Source of the DNA: Ammoniphilus sp. YIM 78166
GTDB lineage: Bacteria > Bacillota > Bacilli > Aneurinibacillales > RAOX-1
DNA: 64,000 nucleotides
Reading direction: 5' to 3'
Assembly (NCBI RefSeq): GCF_004522215.1
Contig: NZ_SDLR01000008.1
Span: 1 to 64,000 of the forward strand
Part shown: one piece after another, positions 16,270 through 25,194 of the stretch
How the letters are laid out: each line of letters opens with the position of its first letter
Numbering within the stretch: position 1 is the stretch's first letter
Position numbers and translations under genes: made by a program
The notes under the pieces: model-generated
What the model saw: the letters and a program-made list of their open reading frames with translations, nothing else
What the model was told of the DNA's origin: nothing
Databases searched by the model: none

Positions 16270-16578
16270 ATGAATTACTCGTCTATGTGCCCACGGTATG
16301 AAGCTGCCATGGAGATTCTAGGTAAGAAGTGGACAGGTCTTATCATTCGTGTACTGCTAGGTGGACCACGAAGATTTAAGGATATTAAAGAACAGATTCC
16401 CGAGATGAGCGATCGTGTTCTTTCCGAGAGAATGAAGGAGCTAGAGGACGCTCAGATCCTAACCCGAAAGGTGTACCCGGAGACTCCGGTTCGAATTGAA
16501 TACGAGCTGACACCTAAGGGAAGGAGCTTGGAACCCGTAATCCAAGCGATTCAGTATTGGGGAGAGCATTGGATGTAG
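16270..16578 (+). CDS. HxlR-family winged-helix transcriptional regulator
   Basis: 102-aa DNA-binding protein with the HxlR signature: CPRYEAAMEILGKKWTGLII, then GGPRRFKDI, MSDRVLSERMKELED and the wing RIEYELTPKGRSL. The Cys at position 7 is conserved in several HxlR proteins, where it senses thiols or electrophiles. RBS AGGGGGG. It has its own promoter and terminator, so its targets cannot be read from operon structure. Confidence 0.93.
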   Translation: MNYSSMCPRYEAAMEILGKKWTGLIIRVLLGGPRRFKDIKEQIPEMSDRVLSERMKELEDAQILTRKVYPETPVRIEYELTPKGRSLEPVIQAIQYWGEHWM

Positions 16579-16609
16579 AGCACAATCTTACAAGAGGTTG
16601 TGCTTTTTT
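16579..16609 (+). terminator. Terminator after the HxlR gene
   Basis: Stem AGCACAATCTT/GAGGTTGTGCT (three G-T pairs), starting directly after the stop codon and followed by a long T/C tract. Confidence 0.88.
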
Positions 16610-16705
16610 CTTTTTTCTTTTTTTCTCGACACCCAAAAAAATACAAACCTTAGCGAAGCATATGGTAACAAATAGAAAAGGCGCAATGCCCTAGGAGGAG
16701 TACAT

Positions 16706-19027
16706 ATGAATAAGTGGACACAAAAAATTCTTCCTGCTTTACTAGCAGGTACGTTAACGTTCAGTATGGCTGGAGCCATTGAGGCGAAAGAAAACAACGG
16801 TAATGGCAATAATGGAAAAGCTTTAGGAAAAGCAAATCAACAAGTTAAAGCGGCCAAGCAACTTAAGTTGAAGGATATTGATAATCACTGGGCAAAGCGA
16901 ACTCTAGAACTTATGACAGCTCTGGAAATCGTCAAGGGATATGACGATAACACCTTCAGACCGCAAAACAACGTGACCCAAGCTGAAGCCATTGTGATGG
17001 TGGTTCGTCTATTAGGGTTAGAATCCTCTTCTTCCAGCAGCTTGTCTAACGTTCCAGTTTGGGCCCAAGATAGTGTACAGGCAGCCATCAAGAATGGGAT
17101 AGTCACCCGTGCCGAAATTTCTCAACCGAATAAGCCAGCTACACGCTTGTTTGTTACGAAATTGTTAGTCAATGCTCTAGGCGCACAATTGAACCAAGAT
17201 GATAAAGCTGGATTATTTTTTAAAGATGTAGCGAATTTAACGAGAGAAGACCAGTCCTATCTTGTTTATGCCATTCTTAATTCTTTAGTTGTCGGGTATG
17301 GGGACAAGACCTTCCAGCCTAATAAGCCCGTAACTCGTGCAGAAATGGCGGTCTTTATTGAAAGATTAAAGACCAACAAAGAGAAGCAAGGGACAAAAAT
17401 TGGAAATTCCGTTGAGGCGACCATCTCTTCTATCAGCGGTGATAGCGTAACCGTTACCCAAAATGGCCGAAATGTAACTTATACCGCCGATGATGATGTG
17501 ATCGTTTACGTAGATAAAAAATTGGCGTCCTGGAGCACTCTCAAGGCGGGCATGAAAGTATATCTTGTTTTACAAGCCGATGGAGAAATTGGATTTATTG
17601 ATGCGTTTACGAGCGAGCAAGTAGACCAGCCTGAGCAAGGGATCATGCAAGCGGTTAAAGACTTTAATGTAGAGTTGCGAAGTGGCGATAAGAAGCTTGA
17701 ATTTAAGTATCAACAGAAGTCTAGCGGATATGATGCCAAGATTGAGGTCACCTCTGGTTCTAAAAAGGTAGAGAGCAAAGGGTATGCCGCTATGGTTGAA
17801 ATGAAAGAGCTACTTGAAGCCTCTGGTGTAAAAGCATCGGGCCAAGATTTTAACCTAACCAAATTTGTTCAAAAGGCTGCCCAAGTTTATAAACTTGAAG
17901 ATCAAGTGAATGTCGAATTAAAGTTGTCCATTGGAGATGCATCCTATAACGTTAAAGAGAGAGTAAATCTATCAACGGACACTAGCGTCAATTGGGGAAG
18001 CCTAGACAAAGTTTCCGAGTTTTCATTGGATGTGGTAACTTCCGATGAAAACGTGAAGTTATTCTTTGAGAAAACTGGAACCAACTCGTATAATGCCTGG
18101 GTGGAAAATAAAGTCGGATCCCAAACGGTAAAGCAAACCGGGTCTCAAGCACTCGACACCATCAAATCTATTATGACAGCTGCAAGAGTGAACGAATCTA
18201 TTGATCTGGATAAAGCGGTGGCCAAGGTCGATGCCCTATATGACTTAAGCGGAACAGCAACGGTGAAAGGCAGCCTATCATTTAATGGAACCCATTACAG
18301 TATTGATAAGGAAGTAAATCTTTCTCCAGAAGTAGCTTGGGGGACTTTAGCTCAAGTAGCCCAGTTCCAAATCAATGTCGTTACACCAGATGAAACGGTG
18401 AAGGTTTACTTCAAGAAGGATTCCGCTACCACCTATACAGCATGGGTGGAAAATATCGTAGGCTCAAAGACAACGAAGAAAACGGGCACGGAAGCCTTTA
18501 GAGAAATTCAAAGCATTGTGGGAGCAGCCAACGCGACAAATACCCTTCAGTTAGAGAAAGCAGTGGCGAAAATTGATGACCTCTACGATTTAAGTGGCGT
18601 AGCAGATGTTAGCGGGGAACTAGTCATGGGTGGAACCACTTACTCTGTGGATAAAAAAATCAATGTTTCTCCTGAAGATGAAGTGCTAGGCAGCTTAAAA
18701 GCGGTTCAGGAGTTCACGTTTAGTTTTGAATCCCGAGCCAAAACCGTTCGTCATAGCTTCAAACAAACCAATGCCGGGTATGAAGCTCAAATTGAAGTAA
18801 CGGAAAATGGAATCAAAAGGACAACAACCGGACAGACATTATTACCTGAATTCCAAAAACTAAAAGAACTGGTCACCCTGTCTGATCAATCCATTGATCT
18901 AAATCGTGCTATCGATTGGGTAGACGAGAAGTATGAACTGACTGGAAACACTAAAATTACAGGGTATCTTAAAGTGAATAACTCGGCTTATTCTCTAGAT
19001 AAAACGATGGATTTGAGTGATAAGTAA
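16706..19027 (+). CDS. S-layer-homology protein with four YusW-like repeats
   Basis: Secreted cell-wall protein, 773 aa. Signal peptide (1-27, cleavage near AIEAKE). Three SLH domains at about 53-105, 113-160 and 170-222 should anchor it to pyruvylated secondary wall polymer. A small beta domain (about 234-305) follows. The rest is four copies of a roughly 107-121-aa unit starting near 314, 435, 549 and 666, each opening with an F-hydrophobic strand pair, an Ala-Trp/Ala-x-Ile-glutamate strand, a helix, an LxxAV/FVxKxxxxYxL element and a closing strand pair. The unit matches in layout the lipoprotein YusW of B. subtilis, as I remember it. RBS AGGAGGAG. The function is unknown. Confidence 0.88.
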   Translation: MNKWTQKILPALLAGTLTFSMAGAIEAKENNGNGNNGKALGKANQQVKAAKQLKLKDIDNHWAKRTLELMTALEIVKGYDDNTFRPQNNVTQAEAIVMVVRLLGLESSSSSSLSNVPVWAQDSVQAAIKNGIVTRAEISQPNKPATRLFVTKLLVNALGAQLNQDDKAGLFFKDVANLTREDQSYLVYAILNSLVVGYGDKTFQPNKPVTRAEMAVFIERLKTNKEKQGTKIGNSVEATISSISGDSVTVTQNGRNVTYTADDDVIVYVDKKLASWSTLKAGMKVYLVLQADGEIGFIDAFTSEQVDQPEQGIMQAVKDFNVELRSGDKKLEFKYQQKSSGYDAKIEVTSGSKKVESKGYAAMVEMKELLEASGVKASGQDFNLTKFVQKAAQVYKLEDQVNVELKLSIGDASYNVKERVNLSTDTSVNWGSLDKVSEFSLDVVTSDENVKLFFEKTGTNSYNAWVENKVGSQTVKQTGSQALDTIKSIMTAARVNESIDLDKAVAKVDALYDLSGTATVKGSLSFNGTHYSIDKEVNLSPEVAWGTLAQVAQFQINVVTPDETVKVYFKKDSATTYTAWVENIVGSKTTKKTGTEAFREIQSIVGAANATNTLQLEKAVAKIDDLYDLSGVADVSGELVMGGTTYSVDKKINVSPEDEVLGSLKAVQEFTFSFESRAKTVRHSFKQTNAGYEAQIEVTENGIKRTTTGQTLLPEFQKLKELVTLSDQSIDLNRAIDWVDEKYELTGNTKITGYLKVNNSAYSLDKTMDLSDK

Positions 19028-19037
19028 AACAACACAG

Positions 19038-19069
19038 AAAAGGCGTTCCAACTTAGGAACGCTTCTTTT
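19038..19069. terminator. Bidirectional terminator
   Basis: Stem with core GCGTTCC/GGAACGC, extended by AAAAG/CTTCTTTT-type flanks, between convergent genes. Confidence 0.85.
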
Positions 19070-19073
19070 CGTT

Positions 19074-19790
19074 TTATCTTGCCAGGAATCTCCCCGCTCT
19101 CTCTTTAATCGCATCAATGCCCACAGCAAATCCCAGTCCTTGATTATTCTTAATAATGAAGGCATTCATCCCAATCACTTCTCCGTTCATGTTAATGAGA
19201 GGACCTCCACTATTTCCGGGGTTTATCGCACAGTCTGTTTGGATGATATCTTCATAAAGTTTGTTCGAGATCCGTACAGGACGGTTTTTGGCACTGATGA
19301 TTCCTTTTGTTACCGTATGTTCAAGTCCCATAGGATTACCTATAGAGAGAACGAACTCTCCGACCTTGCTATCTGAAGAAGAACCGATAGGGATTGGGGT
19401 AAGCGGTTTACGGGTGGAGATCTGTAGAACGGCTAGGTCCCTTTTTTCATCACTCCATACCACTTTCGCGGTACGCTGTTCACCACTATAAAGACGAACC
19501 AAAATTTGTTCAGCATTGTGAATGACGTGTTCACTGGTCAGGATATACCCATTGGGGTGAACGATGAAGCCGGTACCGAAGCTCTTCGTTTGACTAGACA
19601 TGGATTCCGTGGGGGGAAAGAGAAAGGAAAACAAGAAATCGCTTTGCCGAGCTGTTTTTCGATCACGTGTCTCAATCGAGATGACGCTGTGTTTCGCACG
19701 CTCCACAATCGGCACGAAGTAATTACCCGGATGATCACAAGCAAGATTTCTGGACTTTATATTGGTAAAGTAGATGGGTTTGCGTTTCAA
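19074..19790 (-). CDS. Trypsin-like serine protease, HtrA-related, without PDZ
   Basis: 238-aa S1C-type protease. Catalytic triad visible as His88 (TSEHVIHN), Asp118 (KRDLAVL) and Ser194 (PGNSGGPL). There is no PDZ domain after the catalytic domain, and no clear signal peptide or membrane anchor, unlike typical HtrA/HtrB of Bacillus. The N-terminal ~35 residues are basic and unusual. TTG start at 19790 with AGGAGG 8 nt upstream. It could act in the cytoplasm or be exported by an unrecognised route. Confidence 0.9.
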   Translation of the reverse strand: MKRKPIYFTNIKSRNLACDHPGNYFVPIVERAKHSVISIETRDRKTARQSDFLFSFLFPPTESMSSQTKSFGTGFIVHPNGYILTSEHVIHNAEQILVRLYSGEQRTAKVVWSDEKRDLAVLQISTRKPLTPIPIGSSSDSKVGEFVLSIGNPMGLEHTVTKGIISAKNRPVRISNKLYEDIIQTDCAINPGNSGGPLINMNGEVIGMNAFIIKNNQGLGFAVGIDAIKERAGRFLAR

Positions 19791-19938
19791 TGGCCAATCC
19801 TCCTTCCACTATCTGTCTAAGGATTTTAACGAGAACGGGTCTTTACCTTCAATATATGTAGGAGGGGCATTGGCTGACATGGGCGGAAGGAATATGTGCG
19901 GGTGTCCATTTTATACTCTGAACCAACTTTTATTTACT

Positions 19939-19955
19939 GTTCCGTTATACGGCAC
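19939..19955. promoter_or_regulatory. IclR-type box 1 (before nik operon)
   Basis: GTTCCGTTATACGGCAC, an imperfect palindrome. On the opposite strand it reads GTGCCGTATAACGGAAC and matches the other seven boxes in this window at about 14 of 17 positions. It lies 71 bp before the start of the nickel ABC transporter operon and exactly 26 bp before the NikR-type box. Confidence 0.75.
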
Positions 19956-19981
19956 GAAAAACTAACTTTTCGAAGTGGTTT

Positions 19982-20009
19982 GTGTTACGATTTTAGATAA
20001 TTGTAACAC
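19982..20009. promoter_or_regulatory. NikR-type operator of the nik operon
   Basis: GTGTTAC (19982-19988), 14 bp, GTAACAC (20003-20009), perfect 7-bp arms. A -10-like GATAAT lies inside the spacer, so a bound NikR would block the promoter. This arm sequence and spacing match the NikR motif reported for some delta-proteobacteria (from memory), and nikR is encoded at 54282-54707. Confidence 0.75.
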
Positions 20010-20026
20010 AGAGGGGGAGGGGTATT

Positions 20027-21652
20027 ATGGAAAAGAAGTTATTATTATTTGTCCTGGTATTTGGATTCGTACTGTCTAGTATTCTAGTAGGGTGCTCCGG
20101 CTCATCTGTTCCAGGTAATAGTGCAGAGCAAGTAGAAAAAGAAACGGATACAAAAAAAGATGAGTTAATTCTTGCCGTCGGCTCCGAACCAGAAACTGGT
20201 TTTGACCCTACAACAGGTTGGGGGCGTTATGGAGCTCCGCTTTTCCAAAGTACGTTACTTCAAAGGGATAATGAACTGAAGGTGGTAAATGACCTGGCAA
20301 CAAGTTATGAAATAAGTAGCGACGGAAAGGTTTGGACAGTAGAAATTCGTACTGATGTGAATTTTTCGGATGGCAAGCCGCTTACAGCAGCGGATGTTCA
20401 GTATACATATGAAACGGCAGCAAAAAGTGGGTCTGTGCTAGACCTTAATGTGATGGAGAAAGTAGAGACAATTGGAGATTACTTGGTCAAGTTTACTCTA
20501 AAGGAAGCTCAGTCAACTTTTATCCAATCGCTGATTACTACCGGTATAGTTCCTAAGCATGCTCATGGCAAGGATTACGCGGAAAAGCCAATAGGTTCTG
20601 GTCCTTTTGAGCTGGTGCAATGGGATAAAGGGCAACAGTTGATCGTAAAGGCGAACCCGTTATATTACGGAGAAAAGCCTTCCTTTCAAAAAATGACGTT
20701 TTTATTTTTAAATGAGGATGCAGCCTTTGCAGCAGCGAAAGCAGGGAAGGTAGATGTGGCTTATATTCCTTCATCATTCAGTAAACAAGAAGTAACCGGA
20801 ATGCGCCTTGAGGCAGTCAAGAGTGTAGATAATCGAGGAATAGCTTTTCCATTTGTTCCGTCTGGAGAAGTGACAAGCGATGGATTTCCTAAGGGGAATG
20901 ATGTCACAGCAGACCCTGCTATTCGTAAAGCAATTAACTTAGCTGTAGACAGAAAAGCACTTGTTGAGGGTGTGCTTGAAGGGCACGGTACGCCAGCCTA
21001 TACATCAAGCGATGGACTTCCTTGGTGGAACCCTGAATCTATAATAGTAGATGCTGATATGGCGGGAGCGAAAAAGCTACTGGAGGATGCTGGGTGGAAG
21101 GATCACGATGGAGACGGTATCCTGGAGAAGAAATCCTTAAAGGCTGAATTTACTTTGGTTTACCCTTCCAGTGATTCAACACGCCAATCCCTTGCCATAG
21201 CCGTTGCAGACTTGATCAAACCACTTGGAATTCATATCGTCGTTGAGGGAAAGAGCTGGGATGAAATCAAAACCATGAAGCACTCCAATGCCGTACTTTT
21301 TGGCTGGGGCAGCCATGACCCGCTTGAAATGTATAATCTATACAGCAGCTTGTACGCAGGGGTTGAGTATTACAATACAGGCTTCTATCAGAATGAAACC
21401 GTGGACGATTATATGAACAAGGCACTTGCAGCTATCAGTGAAGAAGAAGCAATGGAATATTGGAAGAAGGCGCAATGGGATGGAGAGACCGGATTCAGTG
21501 CAAAAGGAGATGCGCCGTGGGCATGGTTAGTCAATATTGATCACTTATATCTGGTTAAGGAAAAGCTTGATATCGGAAAACAAAGAATTCATCCGCATGG
21601 GCATGGTTGGCCTGTGACAGATAACATCAAAGAGTGGAAATGGAATGAGTAG
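20027..21652 (+). CDS. nikA: Nickel-type ABC transporter substrate-binding lipoprotein
   Basis: Family 5 extracellular solute-binding protein (peptide/nickel), 541 aa, with lipobox LVGC (Cys about 23). The conserved opening (LILAVGSEPETGFDPTTGWG) and the C-terminal His-rich HPHGHGWP are seen in NikA/CntA-type proteins of Bacillota. RBS GAGGGGGAGGGG. It opens an operon of five overlapping genes (nikA-E) and carries a NikR-type operator in its promoter, which favours nickel or a nickel-chelate as ligand over peptides. No opine-metallophore synthase is in the window, so any chelator would come from elsewhere. Confidence 0.85.
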   Translation: MEKKLLLFVLVFGFVLSSILVGCSGSSVPGNSAEQVEKETDTKKDELILAVGSEPETGFDPTTGWGRYGAPLFQSTLLQRDNELKVVNDLATSYEISSDGKVWTVEIRTDVNFSDGKPLTAADVQYTYETAAKSGSVLDLNVMEKVETIGDYLVKFTLKEAQSTFIQSLITTGIVPKHAHGKDYAEKPIGSGPFELVQWDKGQQLIVKANPLYYGEKPSFQKMTFLFLNEDAAFAAAKAGKVDVAYIPSSFSKQEVTGMRLEAVKSVDNRGIAFPFVPSGEVTSDGFPKGNDVTADPAIRKAINLAVDRKALVEGVLEGHGTPAYTSSDGLPWWNPESIIVDADMAGAKKLLEDAGWKDHDGDGILEKKSLKAEFTLVYPSSDSTRQSLAIAVADLIKPLGIHIVVEGKSWDEIKTMKHSNAVLFGWGSHDPLEMYNLYSSLYAGVEYYNTGFYQNETVDDYMNKALAAISEEEAMEYWKKAQWDGETGFSAKGDAPWAWLVNIDHLYLVKEKLDIGKQRIHPHGHGWPVTDNIKEWKWNE

Positions 21653-22631
21653 AGTCGTCACATTTCTATTCTGGAAAAGTCTCCGGTTCGCATCCCTGCT
21701 TTTTGCGATATGCTTGTGTTCTTTCTTGCTCATCAAGCAATCCCCTATTGACCCTATCCAGGCCTACGTTGGAGCTGACATGATGCGAGTCGGCCCCGAG
21801 CAAAGGGTGAAGATCGCTGAATACTGGGGCTTGGATAAACCGGCATTTGAACAGTTTTTAGTTTGGGGATCGGCAGCTTTAAGCGGCGATTTAGGAACGT
21901 CCATGATTTTCCGGCAGCCTGTTTCTACGATCATTCATGAACGGTTCTTTAACTCGCTTGCCCTGATGAGTACCGCCTGGCTGCTATCTGGACTCATCGG
22001 CTTTGCCATAGGGGTCATTGCTGCCATGAAAAGAGATACATGGGTAGATCGTCTTATTAAGTGGTATTGCTATACGCTGGCTTCTACACCTACTTTTTGG
22101 ATGGGGCTTCTCCTTCTTATGATCTTCTCGGTTTGGCTGGGCTGGTTTCCTATCGGGCTGGGTGTGCCAGCAGGAGTTCTGGCGGAGGAAGTTACAATGG
22201 GAGATCGCATTAAACATCTTATACTGCCTGCTTTAACCTTAAGCATCATTGGAGTGGCCGGGGTGGCATTGCACACGCGCCAGAAGCTGATTGACGTGTT
22301 ATCCAGCGACTATATATTATTTGCTAGAGCAAGAGGAGAAAAAGGATTGATCCTGTTTTGGAGACATGGCCTGCGGAATGTGGCGCTTCCCGCCATCACG
22401 CTGCAGTTTGCATCCTTCAGCGAGCTTTTTGGGGGAGCCGTTCTTGCGGAACAAGTTTTTTCTTATCCGGGCCTAGGGCAGGCGACAGTAGAGGCAGGGT
22501 TAAGAGGGGATGTTCCCCTCTTGCTCGGACTTGTCATTTTTAGTGCTTTGTTCGTTTTTGTTGGGAATTTCTTGGCCGATTTGATCTATCGCATAGTCGA
22601 CCCAAGGATAAGGGAAGGGGGATCGATATGA
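21645..22631 (+). CDS. nikB: Nickel-type ABC transporter permease NikB
   Basis: 328-aa DppB/NikB-family permease with six expected membrane segments and the inner-membrane-component motif near DYILFARARGEKGLILFWRHGLRN (the EAA-like loop; shown in part). The C-terminal DPRIREGG is typical of the family. ATG 21645 overlaps the end of nikA by 8 nt. Its partner permease follows at once. Confidence 0.88.
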   Translation: MSRVVTFLFWKSLRFASLLFAICLCSFLLIKQSPIDPIQAYVGADMMRVGPEQRVKIAEYWGLDKPAFEQFLVWGSAALSGDLGTSMIFRQPVSTIIHERFFNSLALMSTAWLLSGLIGFAIGVIAAMKRDTWVDRLIKWYCYTLASTPTFWMGLLLLMIFSVWLGWFPIGLGVPAGVLAEEVTMGDRIKHLILPALTLSIIGVAGVALHTRQKLIDVLSSDYILFARARGEKGLILFWRHGLRNVALPAITLQFASFSELFGGAVLAEQVFSYPGLGQATVEAGLRGDVPLLLGLVIFSALFVFVGNFLADLIYRIVDPRIREGGSI

Positions 22632-23497
22632 ATACCATCACCAAACTACAGAATTTCCGTGCCCTCGGACGCCAACTGAAAATGAATCGTAGACAACAGA
22701 CTTTGTGTATCATCTTTACTGCAGCGGTGTTCATGTTCAGCGTGGCGCTGGGTGGCTGGATAACAGGAAATGAAGGGGTGGCGACAAACTTAGAGCTTCG
22801 CAATGCCCCACCCTCATTAGAAAATCCATTTGGAACGGATTGGCTTGGTCGGGATATGTTTACTCGAACATTGAAAGGTCTCTCTTTAAGTATTGGGGTG
22901 GGTACGCTAGCAGCGCTTTGCAGCGTCTCCATCGCACTCGTTCTAGGAGTTATGGCTGCAACGATGGGCAAGGCCGTGGATAGCGTAATTTCTTGGTTCA
23001 TTGACTTGTTTTTAAGCGTACCGCACTTAGTTATCCTCATTCTCATCTCGTTTGCCATGGGGGGCGGAATGAAAGGAGTAGTAATTGGGGTTGCGCTGAC
23101 ACACTGGCCTTCCCTAACCCGAGTTATTCGTGCAGAAGTAATGCAGATCCGCTCCTCGGAATTTGTTCAGATCTCCCGAAGACTGGGAAAGTCTCGCTGG
23201 TGGATTGCTTCACGGCATATCACACCGCATCTTCTTCCTCAATTTTTAGTTGGCGTTTTGCTTCTGTTTCCCCATGCCATTTTGCATGAGGCAGCTATCA
23301 CGTTTGTAGGAATGGGATTGTCACCCCATCAGCCCGCTTTAGGCATTATCCTTTCTGAATCCATGAGGTACCTGTCGACAGGGATGTGGTGGCTAGCCTT
23401 TTTTCCAGGAATCAGCTTGCTTATTATAGTCAGAGTGTTTGATCTAATTGGGGAAAATTTACGTTTATTAATTGATCCCCATCGGGCTCAACACTAG
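22628..23497 (+). CDS. nikC: Nickel-type ABC transporter permease NikC
   Basis: 289-aa DppC/NikC-family permease. The N-terminal NPFGTDWLGRDMFTRTLKG motif and the cytoplasmic loop SSEFVQISRRLGKSRWWI mark the family. It overlaps nikB by 4 nt (ATGA). With NikB it forms the membrane channel for NikA-delivered substrate. Confidence 0.88.
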   Translation: MNTITKLQNFRALGRQLKMNRRQQTLCIIFTAAVFMFSVALGGWITGNEGVATNLELRNAPPSLENPFGTDWLGRDMFTRTLKGLSLSIGVGTLAALCSVSIALVLGVMAATMGKAVDSVISWFIDLFLSVPHLVILILISFAMGGGMKGVVIGVALTHWPSLTRVIRAEVMQIRSSEFVQISRRLGKSRWWIASRHITPHLLPQFLVGVLLLFPHAILHEAAITFVGMGLSPHQPALGIILSESMRYLSTGMWWLAFFPGISLLIIVRVFDLIGENLRLLIDPHRAQH

Positions 23498-23518
23498 ATA
23501 AAAGGAGGTAGTGCGAGG

Positions 23519-24442
23519 ATGCCTATTCTTGAAGTGCGAGATTTGTCCATATCCTTTCAGCAATACAAAAGTGGATTAAGGCAGGAGAAGCTCAATGTGA
23601 TCACGAATCTTAGCCTGGAGATTCAAGCGGGTGAAATACTTGCGGTAGTCGGCGCAAGCGGATCAGGTAAAAGTTTGCTTGCCCATGCCATACTTGGAAT
23701 TTTACCTAGTAATGCCGCTGTCAACGGAAGTATGCGCTTTGCTGGTGAGGAGCTAACCCTTGCTCGACAGGAGGAATTAAGGGGAAGGGAGATCGCTCTG
23801 ATTCCCCAATCTGTCAATTTTCTTGACCCCCTGATGCGCGTAGGAGCGCAAGTACGAACAGCTGTGAGGCAGGGAAATGCAACTCAGGTCCAAAAGGAAG
23901 TATTTCATCGGTACGGATTGGGGTCTGACGTGGAAAAGCTGTATCCGTTTCAATTATCCGGAGGGATGGCTCGCAGGGCTTTAGTATCAACAGCCGTGAT
24001 AAGTGGTTCGAAATTGATTATTGCTGATGAGCCTACGCCCGGTCTCGATTCGAAAGTTATTCAAGAAGCTCTCCGATCCTTTCGAGAACTTGCCGATCAG
24101 GGTTGTGCTGTCATGATGATCACGCATGATATCGAATCGGCGCTGCAGATTGCTGATAAAATTGCTGTATTTTATGCTGGAACGACGGTAGAAGTGGCTC
24201 CTGTTCAGGACTTTTCCGGAAGAGGGGAATCGTTAAGACATCCTTACAGCAGGGCTCTATGGAGGGCGCTACCGCAAAATGACTTTATGCCGATTCCTGG
24301 CTCGCAACCTCTTGCGAATGCCTTGCCGCCCGGATGTTTGTTTGCTCCTCGCTGCAAAATGGCTAAAGAGGAATGCAGTCATTCTAGGCCCCCTATGAGA
24401 GAAGTACGACAAGGACTTGTGAGGTGTTTTTATGCTTCTTGA
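23519..24442 (+). CDS. nikD: Nickel-type ABC transporter ATP-binding protein NikD
   Basis: 307-aa ATPase with Walker A GASGSGKSLL, ABC signature LSGGMARR and Walker B LIIADEPTPGLD. The C-terminal oligopeptide/dipeptide-transporter region with PPGCLFAPRCKMAKEEC is complete. RBS AAAGGAGGTAG before ATG. The signature lacks the usual Gln after LSGGM, a feature also found in some NikD proteins. Confidence 0.88.
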   Translation: MPILEVRDLSISFQQYKSGLRQEKLNVITNLSLEIQAGEILAVVGASGSGKSLLAHAILGILPSNAAVNGSMRFAGEELTLARQEELRGREIALIPQSVNFLDPLMRVGAQVRTAVRQGNATQVQKEVFHRYGLGSDVEKLYPFQLSGGMARRALVSTAVISGSKLIIADEPTPGLDSKVIQEALRSFRELADQGCAVMMITHDIESALQIADKIAVFYAGTTVEVAPVQDFSGRGESLRHPYSRALWRALPQNDFMPIPGSQPLANALPPGCLFAPRCKMAKEECSHSRPPMREVRQGLVRCFYAS

Positions 24443-25058
24443 AGCCCAGGGCATCAGTTATCGTCATCAGCATAATCCATGGTTGTTCCAAGATTTCAGT
24501 TTAGCCGTGAAAGCGGGGGAAATTGTTGGCCTGGTGGGACCGAGTGGATGTGGGAAGAGTACATTGGGACGAATATTGGCAGGATATGAGCAGCCACATG
24601 AAGGAAGAGTCGTGATAGATGGGGAGCCTATCGTTTCTTCAGGTTACCATGCCGTCCAGCTCGTTTTTCAGCATCCAGAGAAAGCCGTGAATAGTCGGTG
24701 GACGATGGGCAGAATTTTAAAGGAGGGCGGAGAACAAGACCCTGATTTGCTTTCTTCCTTGGGCATTGAGCAACAGTGGTTGAGCCGATGGCCTAATGAG
24801 CTTTCAGGGGGGGAACTTCAGCGTTTTTGTGTGGCAAGAGCGTTGGGGACGAATACCCGCTTTTTGATCGCTGATGAGATGACAACCATGCTGGATGCGA
24901 TTACGCAGGCGCAGATTTGGCATGCGGTTCTGTCCTTCGCAAAAAAGAGGAATATGGGAGTACTTGTGATTAGCCACGAGTGGAACCTTATTCAACGGAT
25001 TTGCGACAGAGTCATTGATTTTCAGAATAAAAATACAATGATTTTAACACAAGGGTAA
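24432..25058 (+). CDS. nikE: Nickel-type ABC transporter ATP-binding protein NikE
   Basis: 208-aa second ATPase, with Walker A GPSGCGKSTL, signature LSGGELQRFC and Walker B FLIADEMTTMLD. It is short for a NikE/DppF protein because the C-terminal oligopeptide-transporter extension is absent; the frame ends cleanly, so it may be naturally compact. It overlaps nikD by 11 nt and ends the operon. Confidence 0.86.
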   Translation: MLLEAQGISYRHQHNPWLFQDFSLAVKAGEIVGLVGPSGCGKSTLGRILAGYEQPHEGRVVIDGEPIVSSGYHAVQLVFQHPEKAVNSRWTMGRILKEGGEQDPDLLSSLGIEQQWLSRWPNELSGGELQRFCVARALGTNTRFLIADEMTTMLDAITQAQIWHAVLSFAKKRNMGVLVISHEWNLIQRICDRVIDFQNKNTMILTQG

Positions 25059-25102
25059 TTCATACTTATGGATTGCCTCTTTTCTGTTCATAACTTAAGG
25101 AC

Positions 25103-25119
25103 GTTCCATATAAAAGAAC
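25103..25119. promoter_or_regulatory. IclR-type box 2 (before tandem MFS genes)
   Basis: GTTCCATATAAAAGAAC, 75 bp before the MFS start codon and directly upstream of a -35-like TTGCTA (25122-25127) with TAGATA (25146-25151) as a possible -10. The position just upstream of the promoter suits an activator. Confidence 0.78.
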
Positions 25120-25194
25120 TGTTGCTATCCTAAGTTATTCCGTTCTAGATAAGATAGAAAGGTAAGAGTATATAGGTAGAGGAGAGGAATCGAT

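Noticed and set aside
20027..25058. Opine-metallophore (staphylopine/pseudopaline-type) system with the MFS genes as exporters
   Set aside because: The ABC transporter would fit, but no nicotianamine-synthase-like or opine dehydrogenase gene is in the window.
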